A stretch of 40,047 nt of DNA, taken from CAZFPT01 sp046541875 (GTDB lineage Bacteria > Planctomycetota > Phycisphaerae > SM23-33). The translations under genes and the position numbers were made by a program. Positions 1 through 8,044 of this stretch are shown piece by piece. The stretch's first letter is position 1, and each line of letters opens with the position of its first letter. The DNA lies in contig JBKHCL010000021.1 of the NCBI GenBank assembly GCA_046541875.1, positions 1 to 40,047 on the forward strand, written 5' to 3'. The notes below the pieces were generated by a model. It worked only from the letters and a program-made list of their open reading frames with translations. It did not search any database and was not told the DNA's origin.

Positions 1-251
1 ATCCTGCCGCCCCGGCTTCGCGGGCGGGTCGCCAGGGCGAGCAGCAGTCCGAGCGGTATGTAGAGGGCGACGTTGGCGATGATGTCGCCTCGGCTGACGT
101 GGCCGCTGCCGAGAGGCCATTGATGCAGAAACCAGCGGATCTTAGCGCGCACCTGGTCTTCATCGGTATTCAGGGCGAAGGGCATGAGGCTGCCATAGAG
201 GATGCCCACCGCGGCGATCAGGCAGAGAATGACCAGTCCTCGTCGGCGCAT
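1..251 (-). CDS. VanZ-like family membrane protein (3' end outside window)
   Basis: The reverse strand reads from an ATG at 251 without a stop to the window edge, giving 83 residues of an incomplete protein. It begins MRRRGLVILCLIAAVGILYG, a positively charged start followed by a hydrophobic helix, then SLMPF, a charged stretch, and a D-I-I-A-N-V-A-L-Y-I-P-L-G motif leading into a second helix. The S-L-x-P-F and N-x-x-x-F/Y-x-P-L-G pattern is typical of VanZ-like proteins, small multi-helix membrane proteins named after the teicoplanin-resistance protein VanZ; most have no known biochemical role. Only the first two helices are visible, so total length and any fused domain are unknown. It is transcribed away from the secretin gene's start and lies 116 bp beyond that gene's stop, so they could share a transcript. 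Confidence 0.72.
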   Translation of the reverse strand, partial: MRRRGLVILCLIAAVGILYGSLMPFALNTDEDQVRAKIRWFLHQWPLGSGHVSRGDIIANVALYIPLGLLLALATRPRSRGGR

Positions 252-367
252 CAGGCTTTTCCGGTGCGGGTGCGTGTAACTCGGCGTCTCGCGGCGGACG
301 CCAACGGATGGAGTATCCTACGCGGCGAGGGTTTGTGGGTCCATCGTCTTGCTGGGCGAGATTGCGA

Positions 368-1783
368 TCAGTCGCGGTTGCGTCCGACGATTCGCGGCGT
401 GACGAAGAAGTACAGGTCGTTGATGCGGTTCTGCGTGCGGTGGTTTTTGAACAGCCATTCCACGCCCTTGATATCGCCCAGTCCGGGCATTTTCCGCTCG
501 CGGGTGACGGTCCGGATCACCCGAAGCCCGCCGAGGACCAGCGTGTCGCCTTCCTTGACGCCGACTTCCGTCTCGGCTTCGCGGACGTCGAGGATCGGGT
601 TGATCACCGAGCTGGACCCCTCCTGCTCGCCGATGCCCGCCACCGGTGCGAACCCGCTGATGGCAGAGACGACCGTCACCACGTGGAGGTCCACGTCGTT
701 GTTGCCGATGTTCTTGGGCGTGATATAGAGCTGTACGCCCACGGGTTTATAGCTGACCTTCTCCGAGACGAGCTTGTCGTTGGAGATCTTCCCGGACTGG
801 ACGGGCAGTTCCTGACCGGCCAGGACGTAGCCGGTTTTGCCGGCGCGGACGGTCATTCGCGGGGAGGAGACCATCTTCACCAGCCCGGTGTTGACCAGGG
901 CTTCAAAGGATGCTTCGAGGCTGACGCCCGCTTCTTCGAAGACCTTCATCACGGTGAACACCGCGCCCTGGAAACCCGTTCCCGGCCCGGTGGACTGGGC
1001 GGCGTCGAGGAAGGCCTTGGTGTTGAAGGTGGAGGTGAGGCTTTGCTCTTCGGTGCTGGCGAGGTGTTCGAGGATGGTCCGGGCGCCGTACTGGAAGTCG
1101 AAATCGTGGCTGACCTCGAAGATCCGCGCGGTGATTTCGACCTGCCGGGCCGGGGAGTCGATCCCGGCCAACACTTGCAGCACGTTGTCCTTTTCGGTTT
1201 CGGGGCAGGTGATTACCAGCTTGTTCTCGGTCGGCAGGGCCCGGACGGTTCCATTCTTGCCCAGGTGTTCCTGCACGATGGAAACAGCCGGCTTGAGGTC
1301 GGCGGCGGTCAGACGAATGGACATCCGGTCGGTTCCGCCGTCTCGCTTGGAGTGGACGGAGGCCCCGCCAAAGTGCTTGAGCGTGTAGAACAGTCGAACG
1401 CGGCCGTCGGCGAGCTTCATCGTGCGGATGTCGGTTGCGGGCGCGATTTCGGAGGGTTTGGGTCCGTAACCTGCCTCTTCACCGTCTTTGGGTTCGTCCT
1501 TGGCGAAGAGCCTGCGGAGTTTGTGGATCCGCTCCCAGACCGGGCGCGGGGCGATTTTCTCCAGCTGCTTCCAGTCGTGCTCGGAGAGCACTTCCTCGCT
1601 GGCGGCGTAGGCGCTGCCGTCACGAGCGGGGTTGCCCGAGATGATCCCCTGGGCGGGCTTGGTGCGTTCGGCGTCGGCCCAGCCGCCGAAGCGGGTGTAC
1701 TCCTCCACGTTCTCCGCGCAACCGGCGAACGTCAGAACGCCGGCGCCGACGAGCAGAAGGGTGCTGATCGTGTGGCGGTACAT
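368..1783 (-). CDS. Secretin-domain lipoprotein (GspD/PilQ-like)
   Basis: Predicted outer-membrane secretin-type protein of about 471 residues. I chose the ATG at 1783 because it opens with MYRHTISTLLLVGAGVLTFA followed by a lipobox Cys, a lipoprotein signal, with AGGCAGG upstream; an in-frame ATG at 1843 would bury the signal. The middle holds a secretin N-domain-like segment (K-L-V-I-T-C-P-E-T then the ring-forming strand). The C-terminal third is a secretin beta-barrel region: a VKMVSSPRMTVRAGKTG stretch, EGDTLVLGGL, and the family signature PGLGDIKGVEWLFKNH, followed by LYFFVTPRIV at the end. Secretins form gated outer-membrane channels for type II/III secretion or type IV pili. No other secretion or pilus gene is nearby, and the protein is shorter than a full GspD, so the partner machinery is unknown. 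Family assignment is firm, pathway is not. Confidence 0.82.
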   Translation of the reverse strand: MYRHTISTLLLVGAGVLTFAGCAENVEEYTRFGGWADAERTKPAQGIISGNPARDGSAYAASEEVLSEHDWKQLEKIAPRPVWERIHKLRRLFAKDEPKDGEEAGYGPKPSEIAPATDIRTMKLADGRVRLFYTLKHFGGASVHSKRDGGTDRMSIRLTAADLKPAVSIVQEHLGKNGTVRALPTENKLVITCPETEKDNVLQVLAGIDSPARQVEITARIFEVSHDFDFQYGARTILEHLASTEEQSLTSTFNTKAFLDAAQSTGPGTGFQGAVFTVMKVFEEAGVSLEASFEALVNTGLVKMVSSPRMTVRAGKTGYVLAGQELPVQSGKISNDKLVSEKVSYKPVGVQLYITPKNIGNNDVDLHVVTVVSAISGFAPVAGIGEQEGSSSVINPILDVREAETEVGVKEGDTLVLGGLRVIRTVTRERKMPGLGDIKGVEWLFKNHRTQNRINDLYFFVTPRIVGRNRD

Positions 1784-2252
1784 CGGTAACCTGCCTTGGT
1801 GTCTTCCTGAGACTCTCTGGGCGATTTCAGACTGTTCCTTCATTCACCTGCAACCCGCAGATCCCGCCCGTGTTTCGGCTTGCTGCTGCGTCGAAGGCAA
1901 AACAGCCCTCTGAAAAGTCTATCGACCGACCGGGCGACATTGTTGAGTCAAACCGCCACGTTTCAGAGGAATACGGGATTCATCTGCCGGCCCGCAAGAG
2001 ATCATACCGATGCGAGAAAGCGATCCGACATGGCGCAAAGCAATACATGCAGTACAATTATGGCTGACTGCCTGCGATCGGTGCGTGCAATGGTTGTCCT
2101 GCTGCTGTCCCTGGTTTCCGTGGCGGCCGCCCAAAGCTTGCCGGACAATTATGAAGGCCGGCTGAAGATTCAGAAGTGGGGCGAAATTTCTGAGAAAAAC
2201 TGCCCGGCGGGTTGTGAAGACATGAGGTCGATTGGCTGGAAGGATCGGCGTT
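1784..2252. other. 469-bp gap between two minus-strand genes
   Basis: This stretch separates the secretin start from the stop of the DUF5684 gene. It must hold the secretin promoter, but I do not see a convincing -35/-10 pair. One open frame on the plus strand (2060-2275) looks like a short secreted peptide, with a hydrophobic segment ending in A-A-A-Q-S. It has no ribosome-binding site and overlaps the next gene's end, so I do not call it. Confidence 0.5.
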
Positions 2253-2852
2253 TCAGAGGTCGATGCCGAAGGTGACACCGCCGGCTGCGCTCGCTTCCGG
2301 GACGGCGGGTGCCTGCCGGGTCGATGGTGTCTTACGTGGTTGGCCACCGTAGGCCGCTTCGACGGGCGGAAGGTCCGACTGGACGGGCGGGGTGCTGCGG
2401 GCCTGCCAACCGGCGTCTGCGATATTGGGCATGCCGCCGGCCAACGCCGGAGCTGTCACCGCGCCCTGCTCATAGCGTCGACCTCGCGCGATCAACTCTC
2501 GGGCGGGAACGTTCGGGCCGTACCGGCAGTTCTCGCTGAAGGCCAGGTATGGCAGTCCGAAGACCGGGAAGACTCCGTTGAACAGCGAGAAGGCGACGCC
2601 CTGGCCGAACTGCCTTGCCACGCGGAACCAGACGTAGACCGGGAAGACGTAGTTCACCAGCGGCAGGAAGAACAGCAGCAGCGCCGGGCCGGGCAGGTGG
2701 GCGATTTTCACCAGCTGATAGAGATTGTAGAACGGGATGAATGCGGACCACCCCGGTTCGCCTGCCTTCTCGAAGACGGTGTACATCGAGGCCATCACCA
2801 GCACGGCCATCCCCAGCGCGGCCAGCACCATCAGTAGGAAGACGACGCCCAT
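2253..2852 (-). CDS. DUF5684-type small membrane protein with Pro-rich tail
   Basis: A 199-residue membrane protein. The start at 2852 has a strong ribosome-binding site (GGGAGG, 8 nt upstream) and begins with a hydrophobic helix, MGVVFLLMVLAALGMAVLVM. Then comes the hallmark segment K-A-G-E-P-G-W-S-A-F-I-P-F-Y-N-L-Y-Q-L, two further hydrophobic stretches (ALLLFFLPLVNYVFPVYVWF and VAFSLFNGVFPVFGLPYLAF), and a soluble tail of about 75 residues rich in Pro, Ala and Gly. The GEPGW-x-x-x-I-P-x-Y-N motif is characteristic of DUF5684 proteins, often annotated as signal-peptidase-I-like although they lack its catalytic residues. Function is unknown. There are no close operon partners on this strand. 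Confidence 0.75.
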   Translation of the reverse strand: MGVVFLLMVLAALGMAVLVMASMYTVFEKAGEPGWSAFIPFYNLYQLVKIAHLPGPALLLFFLPLVNYVFPVYVWFRVARQFGQGVAFSLFNGVFPVFGLPYLAFSENCRYGPNVPARELIARGRRYEQGAVTAPALAGGMPNIADAGWQARSTPPVQSDLPPVEAAYGGQPRKTPSTRQAPAVPEASAAGGVTFGIDL

Positions 2853-3246
2853 TGTGTGTTCCTCCCGCAGCGATCGGCAGCGCACGGATTCCCCCGCCGT
2901 GCCCGACGCGAGTGTGACATATCCAACCACAATCATACGATTGCCCCCGGCGGCCGGGCCAATCCAACCGCCCGAAATGGCAATCTGGAAAAGTTGCCCG
3001 CTTTTTTGCTTTTTGGCTGACTGTCGGTCGCTCTTGGGGCCGCATGCATACCCCATGTTGCGCCCCGCGTTCTACTGAAACCCCATATGTCGTAGCCGTC
3101 GGAAATGCATTTGCGGCCTGCGCAAGTGAAATCACGGCCGCAGCTTACGGCCGCCTTGACTTGAGGTAAATGTTTAAAGACCCCTCACTGGCCGCGCCGA
3201 TAGAAGGCATGACGGGACTTGCGGGTGCGGAAAGGATTCTCATCCT
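2853..3246. other. Intergenic, 394 bp, promoter region
   Basis: No gene is supported here. It lies upstream of both the minus-strand DUF5684 gene and a short plus-strand ORF, so it should hold divergent promoters. A short palindrome (CGGCCG, 7 nt, CGGCCG) occurs near 3137-3155 and an AT-richer stretch follows at 3157-3180 (TTGACTTGAGG then TTTAAAG), but the spacing does not give a standard sigma-70 promoter. Confidence 0.4.
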
Positions 3247-3345
3247 ATGCAAAAAGCTTATGGTATCCTGGCTGGCGTGACGGAGTTGCTGCTGTTCGTC
3301 GCCGGTGGTATTGCCCTGATCGTCGTGGCGGGCCTGCTGATCTGA
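3247..3345 (+). CDS. Possible 32-residue hydrophobic peptide
   Basis: A short frame encoding 32 residues, MQKAYGILAGVTELLLFVAG followed by GIALIVVAGLLI, ends at a TGA. A GGAAAGGA ribosome-binding-like sequence lies about 9 nt before the ATG. The product would be one transmembrane helix with almost no soluble part. An imperfect 7-bp hairpin (GCTGATC, TGA, GGTCAGC) covers its stop codon and could act as a weak terminator. It is convergent with the HAD gene. I recognise no family. Support is the ribosome-binding site and the uninterrupted hydrophobic pattern only. Confidence 0.4.
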   Translation: MQKAYGILAGVTELLLFVAGGIALIVVAGLLI

Positions 3346-3371
3346 GGTCAGCCCGGCCTGGAAGAACGCTC

Positions 3372-4133
3372 TCAGTTGCCTTCGCCGCTGTCGGACGGCG
3401 TGTCGAATTCCGCGACCACGTCCCGCAGCTGTGCCAACTCTGATATGACGTATCGGGGCCGAGATTTACCCGGGGACTCGTTCTGAGGCGATTTCCACAC
3501 CGGGATCAGCCCGGCGCGGTTTGCACCATCGATGTCCGCCCGCAGTGAATCCCCCACGAAGAGCGTCCTATCGGCCTGCAGCCCGGCCTCTTTGAGTGCC
3601 CCCCGGAAGATCTTGCGGTGTGGTTTGCGGTGTCCGACGTCGCAGCTGTAGATGCGCACCGGGAAAAACTCCAGCAGATCATGCTGCTGGAGGTGTCTGT
3701 CCAGCACGACGGCCGGCACGAATGTGTTGGAGACGATTCCCAGCTTCAGCCCCGCCGCGGTCCATTCTTCCAGCAGGGGGCGGGTTCCGCGGTCCAGGGT
3801 CGCCTGCTCGCTGAGCGGCTCGTACCACTGCCAGGCCAGTTCGTCGGCCTGCTCGGGGGCGAGGTTTTGGCCCATCTTGCGGGCAAGCGATTTCATCAGC
3901 TCCAGGGAGTTGAACTCCCGCCGTGTGAAATGGCTGACGAGGTAGCGCCAGCGGATCGACCAGAGCTGTCGGCGGTGGAATTTCGCGAAGGGGGGAACGG
4001 GTTGGCCGATGAGGTCGAGGTAGGCGTACGCGCGACGGGCTCCCTTTTCGAACAGGTCTTTGACGTCGACCTTGCCGAAATTCAGGATCGTGTCCCCCAG
4101 ATCGAACAGGATGCCATCCAGCCGTGATTTCAT
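3372..4133 (-). CDS. HAD-superfamily hydrolase (phosphatase-like)
   Basis: A 253-residue haloacid-dehalogenase-fold hydrolase, probably a cytosolic phosphatase of unknown substrate. All four HAD motifs are visible: motif I F-D-L-G-D-T with the nucleophile D11 and acid/base D14; motif II in GIVSNT; motif III the lysine of G-H-R-K-P-H-R-K-I-F; motif IV FVGDSLRADIDGA. The region between motifs I and II is a helical cap of about 110 residues, as in subfamily I enzymes such as phosphoglycolate phosphatases and 2-haloacid dehalogenases. The last 35 residues are polar and likely flexible. It lies 71 bp beyond the prmC stop on the same strand, so the two may be co-transcribed. Confidence 0.85.
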   Translation of the reverse strand: MKSRLDGILFDLGDTILNFGKVDVKDLFEKGARRAYAYLDLIGQPVPPFAKFHRRQLWSIRWRYLVSHFTRREFNSLELMKSLARKMGQNLAPEQADELAWQWYEPLSEQATLDRGTRPLLEEWTAAGLKLGIVSNTFVPAVVLDRHLQQHDLLEFFPVRIYSCDVGHRKPHRKIFRGALKEAGLQADRTLFVGDSLRADIDGANRAGLIPVWKSPQNESPGKSRPRYVISELAQLRDVVAEFDTPSDSGEGN

Positions 4134-4204
4134 CTCGGTGGTGAAGGATAGCAGATCATCGTCGTCTTGCCAGCGTTTCTGCGAGATTCGCTGCCGGCGG
4201 GTGG

Positions 4205-5089
4205 TTAGTCGGAAACGCTCCGTCGGGCGACGACGGTGCGTTCGAGCCCTTGGTGATCCATCAGGAAGGTCGCGTCGTCCCAGGCGGGCAGGTTCTCGAT
4301 GATCTCGCGGACCGCGGCGCCCTGGTTGAAGCTGAACTCGCTGATGAGTACGCCCCCGGGTTTGACCGCATCGGCCGCCTCGGCGAAAAGCCGTCGCAGC
4401 ATCGCCAGCCCCTCGTCGTCGGCGTAGAGCGCGATGTCCGGCTCGTGGGCGACGCTGGGGGCGATCCAGTCGCCTTTGGTCACGTAGGGCGGATTGGCGG
4501 TAATCACGTCGAACGGGGCCCAGTCGGTGGCGGCTTCGGGCAGGATGGCCATGTCGGCCTCCATGCAGCGGACGCGATCGGAGAGGCCCAGCGCGTCGGC
4601 ATTCCGCTGGGCGACGGCCACCGCTTCGGGCGAGATGTCGGTCGCCAGCACCTTCGCCGACGGTGCATTGACGGCGATGGCCATCGCCACGCAGCCGCTG
4701 CCGGTGCAGGCGTCCCAGGCGGTGGGCTCGTCGTCGCAGGGCAGGTACTTGAGCGCCTGCTCGACGAGGATTTCGGTCTCCGGGCGGGGGATGAGCACGT
4801 CGGGCGTCACGATCATCGGCAGCGAGTAGAACTCCTTCTTGCCGGTAAGATAGGCGACCGGTTCATGGTTGGCCGCCCGCTTGACCATCTCGCGGAAGGC
4901 CGTGAGTTCATCCTGGGTGGGTTCGTAATCGAACCGTGTGTAGAGTTCGATCCGCTCGCAGCCCAGTACGTGCGCGAGCAGGACCTCCGCACCGAGGCGA
5001 GGGTCGTGAACGTCCTTCTGTTGAAAGTGCCCCTTGGTCCACTCCAGCAATCGCAGCACGGTCCAGGGCCCGGTCTGTGTGTCGGCCAT
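4205..5089 (-). CDS. prmC: Peptide chain release factor N5-glutamine methyltransferase PrmC
   Basis: A 294-residue SAM-dependent methyltransferase that modifies the glutamine of the GGQ motif in release factors RF1/RF2, raising termination efficiency. Visible features are the N-terminal helical release-factor-binding domain (about residues 1-95), the family motif LIPRPETE (99-106), a SAM-binding loop D-A-C-T-G-S-G-C (126-133), and the catalytic NPPYV motif (199-203). Length is standard. prmC is often next to prfA, but no release-factor gene lies beside it here. The gene diverges from pyrG, with 133 bp between the two start codons. Confidence 0.93.
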   Translation of the reverse strand: MADTQTGPWTVLRLLEWTKGHFQQKDVHDPRLGAEVLLAHVLGCERIELYTRFDYEPTQDELTAFREMVKRAANHEPVAYLTGKKEFYSLPMIVTPDVLIPRPETEILVEQALKYLPCDDEPTAWDACTGSGCVAMAIAVNAPSAKVLATDISPEAVAVAQRNADALGLSDRVRCMEADMAILPEAATDWAPFDVITANPPYVTKGDWIAPSVAHEPDIALYADDEGLAMLRRLFAEAADAVKPGGVLISEFSFNQGAAVREIIENLPAWDDATFLMDHQGLERTVVARRSVSD

Positions 5090-5222
5090 GCGCTAAGGGC
5101 TACCATAATCGGGGGGTTCTGGCAAGCTGTTGCCGGGCGATCCCGCACTTTGCCGTGAAACCGGGCAAATGATCGGCCAGCCTCTTGCCCCGGGCCCCTT
5201 CCGGGCGGTAAGGTACGCTCCC

Positions 5223-6953
5223 ATGAGCGATGCCATGGATTTGCTGCGGTCCGTCAAGGATCGATCGGACGAAACCGAATTCTACACCCCTCTTCCCGAA
5301 GGCTACCAGCTGGGCGGCACGAAGTACGTCGTGGTGCTGGGCACGGTCATCAGCGGGCTGGGAAAGGGGATCTTCTCCTCCTCGCTGGCGAAGCTGCTGA
5401 AGGACAAGGGGTTGTCCGTCACGCCGATCAAGCTGGAGGGCTACCTGAACATCGATTCGGGTACGCTGAACCCGTACCGCCACGGTGAGGTCTTCGTGCT
5501 GGATGACGGGATGGAGACGGACATGGACCTGGGCACCTACGAGCGCATGCTCGACCAGGACCTCTCGGGGGCGAACTTCTGCACGTCGGGGCAGATCTAC
5601 AATTCCGTGCTCAGCAAGGAACGCGCGGGCAGCTATCTCGGGCGCGACGTGCAGATGATTCCCCACGTCACCGGCGAGGTGAAGCTTCGGCTGAGGGAAT
5701 TGGCCGTCAAGGACGATGCCGACGTGGTCTTCGTCGAGGTCGGCGGGACGGTGGGCGACATCGAGAACAATTTCTACATCGAGGCCCTGCGCGAGCTGAG
5801 TTACGAGGAAGGGCCCGGCTCGGTGATTTTCGTCGCCCTCACGTACGTCATCAAACCCCCGGCCCTGGGCGAGCAGAAATCCAAAGCCGCCCAGTTGGGC
5901 ATCAAGCGGTTGATGGAGCACGGCATTCAGCCGAACATCATCGCCGTGCGGGCGGAATCCCAGGTGACCGACAAGGTCCGCCAGAAGATCTCGGTCTACA
6001 CGAACGTGCCGATCCAGCGGGTCTTCAGCATGCACGACCTTCCGAGCATCTACCTGCTTCCGGACATCATGCGCGAGGAAGGGCTGGACATGGAAGTGGT
6101 CCAGATGCTCAACCTCGGCAACCACGTCAACAGCGCGATGGATTACCGGGCGATTCGCGACTGGCGGGAGTTCACCTCGAAGATCGACGCCGCCGAGAAG
6201 TCCGTCACCATCGGCGTGACCGGCAAATACACCACCGTCCGCGACAGCTACGCCAGCATCATCAAGGCCTTGGAGCATGCGGGCATCGCCAACGACTGCG
6301 AGGTCAAGACCAAGTGGATCGACACCACCGAGATCGCCCCCGACAACGTCGCTGAAGCACTGAAGGACGTCGACGGGATCATCGTACCGGGCGGATTCGG
6401 CACGCGCGGGACCGCCGGCAAAATCGAATGCATCCGTCACGCCCGCGAAAACCGCCTGCCGTACCTGGGCATCTGCCTGGGGTTCCAGATGGCCGTCATC
6501 GAGTACGCCCGGAACGTCTGCGGACTCGAAGGCGCCGGCAGCACCGAGCTGGACCCCGAGTGCGAGTCGGCCGTCATCGACATCCTCCCCGAGCAGAAGC
6601 AGATCGAAGGGCTCGGGGGCAACATGCGTCTGGGCGGGCAGGACGTGGAAATCACCCCGGGAACCGTCGCGGCAGAGATATTCGACGGAGCCGAGATGAT
6701 CCGCCAGCGATTCCGCCACCGCTATGAAGTGGACCCGAAATACATCGAAACGCTGGAGAGCTACGGGCTGATCTTCTCGGGGCGACACCCCAAACACCCG
6801 ATCATGCAGATTCTCGAGCTCCCGCGCGAAGTGCATCCGTGCTTCATCGCCGGACAGTTCCACCCCGAGCTGACATCGCGCCCGCTGCGCCCCCAGCCGA
6901 TGTTTGTGAAGCTGGTGGGGTCGGCACTGCAACGGACCGAAACCCACGCCTGA
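5223..6953 (+). CDS. pyrG: CTP synthase, divergent subfamily
   Basis: Makes CTP from UTP, ATP and glutamine. The frame is open from 5130, but ATG 5223 follows a TAAGGT ribosome-binding-like sequence and gives 576 residues, about 30 longer than usual because of an N-terminal leader. The synthetase domain has the P-loop S-G-L-G-K-G-I, H-G-E-V-F-V, the Mg-binding E-T-D-M-D-L-G and GGTVGDIE. The glutaminase domain has GGFGTRG, the nucleophile Cys of G-I-C-L-G-F-Q, and QFHPE with the catalytic His and Glu. Against E. coli PyrG, T-G-G-V-V-S-S before the P-loop becomes L-G-T-V-I-S-G, and K-L-D-P-Y-I-N-V-D-P-G-T-M-S becomes K-L-E-G-Y-L-N-I-D-S-G-T-L-N. The function is still very likely CTP synthesis because all catalytic residues remain. 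Confidence 0.93.
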   Translation: MSDAMDLLRSVKDRSDETEFYTPLPEGYQLGGTKYVVVLGTVISGLGKGIFSSSLAKLLKDKGLSVTPIKLEGYLNIDSGTLNPYRHGEVFVLDDGMETDMDLGTYERMLDQDLSGANFCTSGQIYNSVLSKERAGSYLGRDVQMIPHVTGEVKLRLRELAVKDDADVVFVEVGGTVGDIENNFYIEALRELSYEEGPGSVIFVALTYVIKPPALGEQKSKAAQLGIKRLMEHGIQPNIIAVRAESQVTDKVRQKISVYTNVPIQRVFSMHDLPSIYLLPDIMREEGLDMEVVQMLNLGNHVNSAMDYRAIRDWREFTSKIDAAEKSVTIGVTGKYTTVRDSYASIIKALEHAGIANDCEVKTKWIDTTEIAPDNVAEALKDVDGIIVPGGFGTRGTAGKIECIRHARENRLPYLGICLGFQMAVIEYARNVCGLEGAGSTELDPECESAVIDILPEQKQIEGLGGNMRLGGQDVEITPGTVAAEIFDGAEMIRQRFRHRYEVDPKYIETLESYGLIFSGRHPKHPIMQILELPREVHPCFIAGQFHPELTSRPLRPQPMFVKLVGSALQRTETHA

Positions 6954-7138
6954 TTCGTCCATGGAAACGGGCCCGAATTCCCCCTCGCCGCTGACGGAGC
7001 AGGATTCCCGGCCGGCTGGTCGAACGCGACATTCCCTTCAGGAAATCGGAATAATCTGCATCGGATCGCTAACGATTTCAGGGGGTCGGTGTCCAATTGC
7101 ACTGTTGAGAAGCCTCCGGACCTTTGGGGAGCACAGCG

Positions 7139-7291
7139 ATGATGATACGACTTCGACAGATTGCCCGGCAGGACCCGGACGTGTTCCATTTCATCCGATC
7201 GTGGATGCGCGTGCGGGCGGAGCTTACCGGCTGGAGCTGCATGCGTGAGCTCGCCGAGATCTGGTACCGCGAGCACGCCGACGAGCTGTAA
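7139..7291 (+). CDS. Orphan 50-residue basic protein
   Basis: A 50-residue frame starting MMIRLRQIARQDPDVFHFIR and ending in Y-R-E-H-A-D-E-L. It is helical in character, rich in Arg, Trp and Glu, with one Cys and no membrane segment or signal peptide. The call rests on a good ribosome-binding site (GGGGAG, 7 nt before the ATG) and on a perfect 9-bp hairpin 29 bp after the stop, which together make a complete small transcription unit between pyrG and the ferredoxin gene. I recognise no family. It could be a small regulatory or adaptor protein, but nothing in the sequence tells which. Confidence 0.5.
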   Translation: MMIRLRQIARQDPDVFHFIRSWMRVRAELTGWSCMRELAEIWYREHADEL

Positions 7292-7320
7292 CACAGTTGG
7301 CATTGCTGCAGATACAGGAC

Positions 7321-7347
7321 GACCCCCCGCCACTCCGTCGGGGGGTC
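7321..7347 (+). terminator. GC-rich hairpin after the 50-residue ORF
   Basis: A perfect 9-bp stem (GACCCCCCG at 7321-7329 and CGGGGGGTC at 7339-7347) with a 9-nt loop lies 29 bp past the stop. It has no T-tract, so it may be a Rho-assisted or RNA-stabilising end rather than a classical intrinsic terminator. Confidence 0.5.
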
Positions 7348-7534
7348 ATCACCGGAATCCCGGCAGCATCGGATCAGTCGTACCGGTCTTTTCCTCGCTT
7401 GAACGCCTTTCGACGTCCTCCTTCTGCAGAGCCAATATATCGTCCCCATGTCAGGGGCGTATTCTCGATTGATTAAGGGCACGTGAAAGCTGCCGCCGCG
7501 TCGCGGGCAGGTGAGCGAAAATCCGCGGATGCGG

Positions 7535-7564
7535 TTGAACTGCCCATCCGGATTTCTGTATAGT
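7535..7564 (+). promoter_or_regulatory. Sigma-70-type promoter of the ferredoxin gene
   Basis: TTGAAC at 7535-7540 and TATAGT at 7559-7564, with an 18-bp spacer, match the -35 and -10 consensus at 4 of 6 and 5 of 6 positions. Transcription would start near 7571, giving a leader of about 60 nt before the ferredoxin ATG. Confidence 0.6.
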
Positions 7565-7631
7565 TCGCATTGGCCGAGGGCCGAGTTTGGTCCACGAAAC
7601 GACTTTTCACTCGTAACAGGAGCGAAATCAC

Positions 7632-7802
7632 ATGGCGTACAAGATCACCGATGACTGTGTTGCCTGCGGCGCATGCATGGGCACCTGCCCGACCGAGGCG
7701 ATCACGGAGGCCGACGGGGCGTACTCGATCGACGCGGACGCCTGCATCGATTGTGGCAGCTGCGTGGACAGCTGCCCGTCGGGGGCGATCGTCGAAGCCT
7801 GA
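7632..7802 (+). CDS. 2[4Fe-4S] ferredoxin, clostridial type
   Basis: A 56-residue low-potential electron carrier. Two classic cluster motifs are complete: C-V-A-C-G-A-C-M-G-T-C-P (residues 9-20) and C-I-D-C-G-S-C-V-D-S-C-P (38-49), giving eight Cys ligands for two [4Fe-4S] clusters and the usual internal pseudo-twofold symmetry. The start has an AGGAG ribosome-binding site. The gene stands alone, with a promoter at 7535-7564 and a hairpin terminator at 7824-7854. Such ferredoxins accept electrons from pyruvate:ferredoxin oxidoreductases or hydrogenases. The Rnf complex encoded 4.5 kb downstream oxidises reduced ferredoxin, so this is its plausible substrate; that link is inferred from co-location. 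Confidence 0.95.
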   Translation: MAYKITDDCVACGACMGTCPTEAITEADGAYSIDADACIDCGSCVDSCPSGAIVEA

Positions 7803-7823
7803 GTCCCGACGAACCAGACCGAG

Positions 7824-7854
7824 GGCCGACGCAGCGAACGTTGTGTCGGCCTTT
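7824..7854 (+). terminator. Intrinsic terminator after ferredoxin
   Basis: GGCCGAC at 7824-7830 pairs with GTCGGCC at 7845-7851, and most of the 14-nt interior can also pair with G-U wobbles down to a GAAC loop. TTT follows the stem directly. It lies 22 bp past the ferredoxin stop. Confidence 0.75.
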
Positions 7855-8044
7855 CGTATGCGCGGGGAAGGGCAGCGGGTGCCTCGGCTGGGGCGTGATT
7901 GGGCTTTTGCCGGGCGGCGGGAACATTTTCCCCCGTGGTGGGTCGGATATAATGTGGAAATTCCGGGAGCGATCGTCGTCTCTTTCCGTTTATATGGATA
8001 GGACCATCGTCCCGCTGACAACCTGAACCGCCATGGAGAATCCC

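Noticed and set aside
2060..2275. Possible 71-residue secreted peptide on the plus strand
   Set aside because: It has a signal-like N-terminus but no ribosome-binding site, a Cys/Arg-rich random-looking tail, and it runs into the end of the DUF5684 gene.
5100..6962. 620-codon open frame on the minus strand opposite pyrG
   Set aside because: Mirror frame of a clear CTP synthase in high-GC DNA; composition rich in His, Asp, Gly and Arg with no family pattern.
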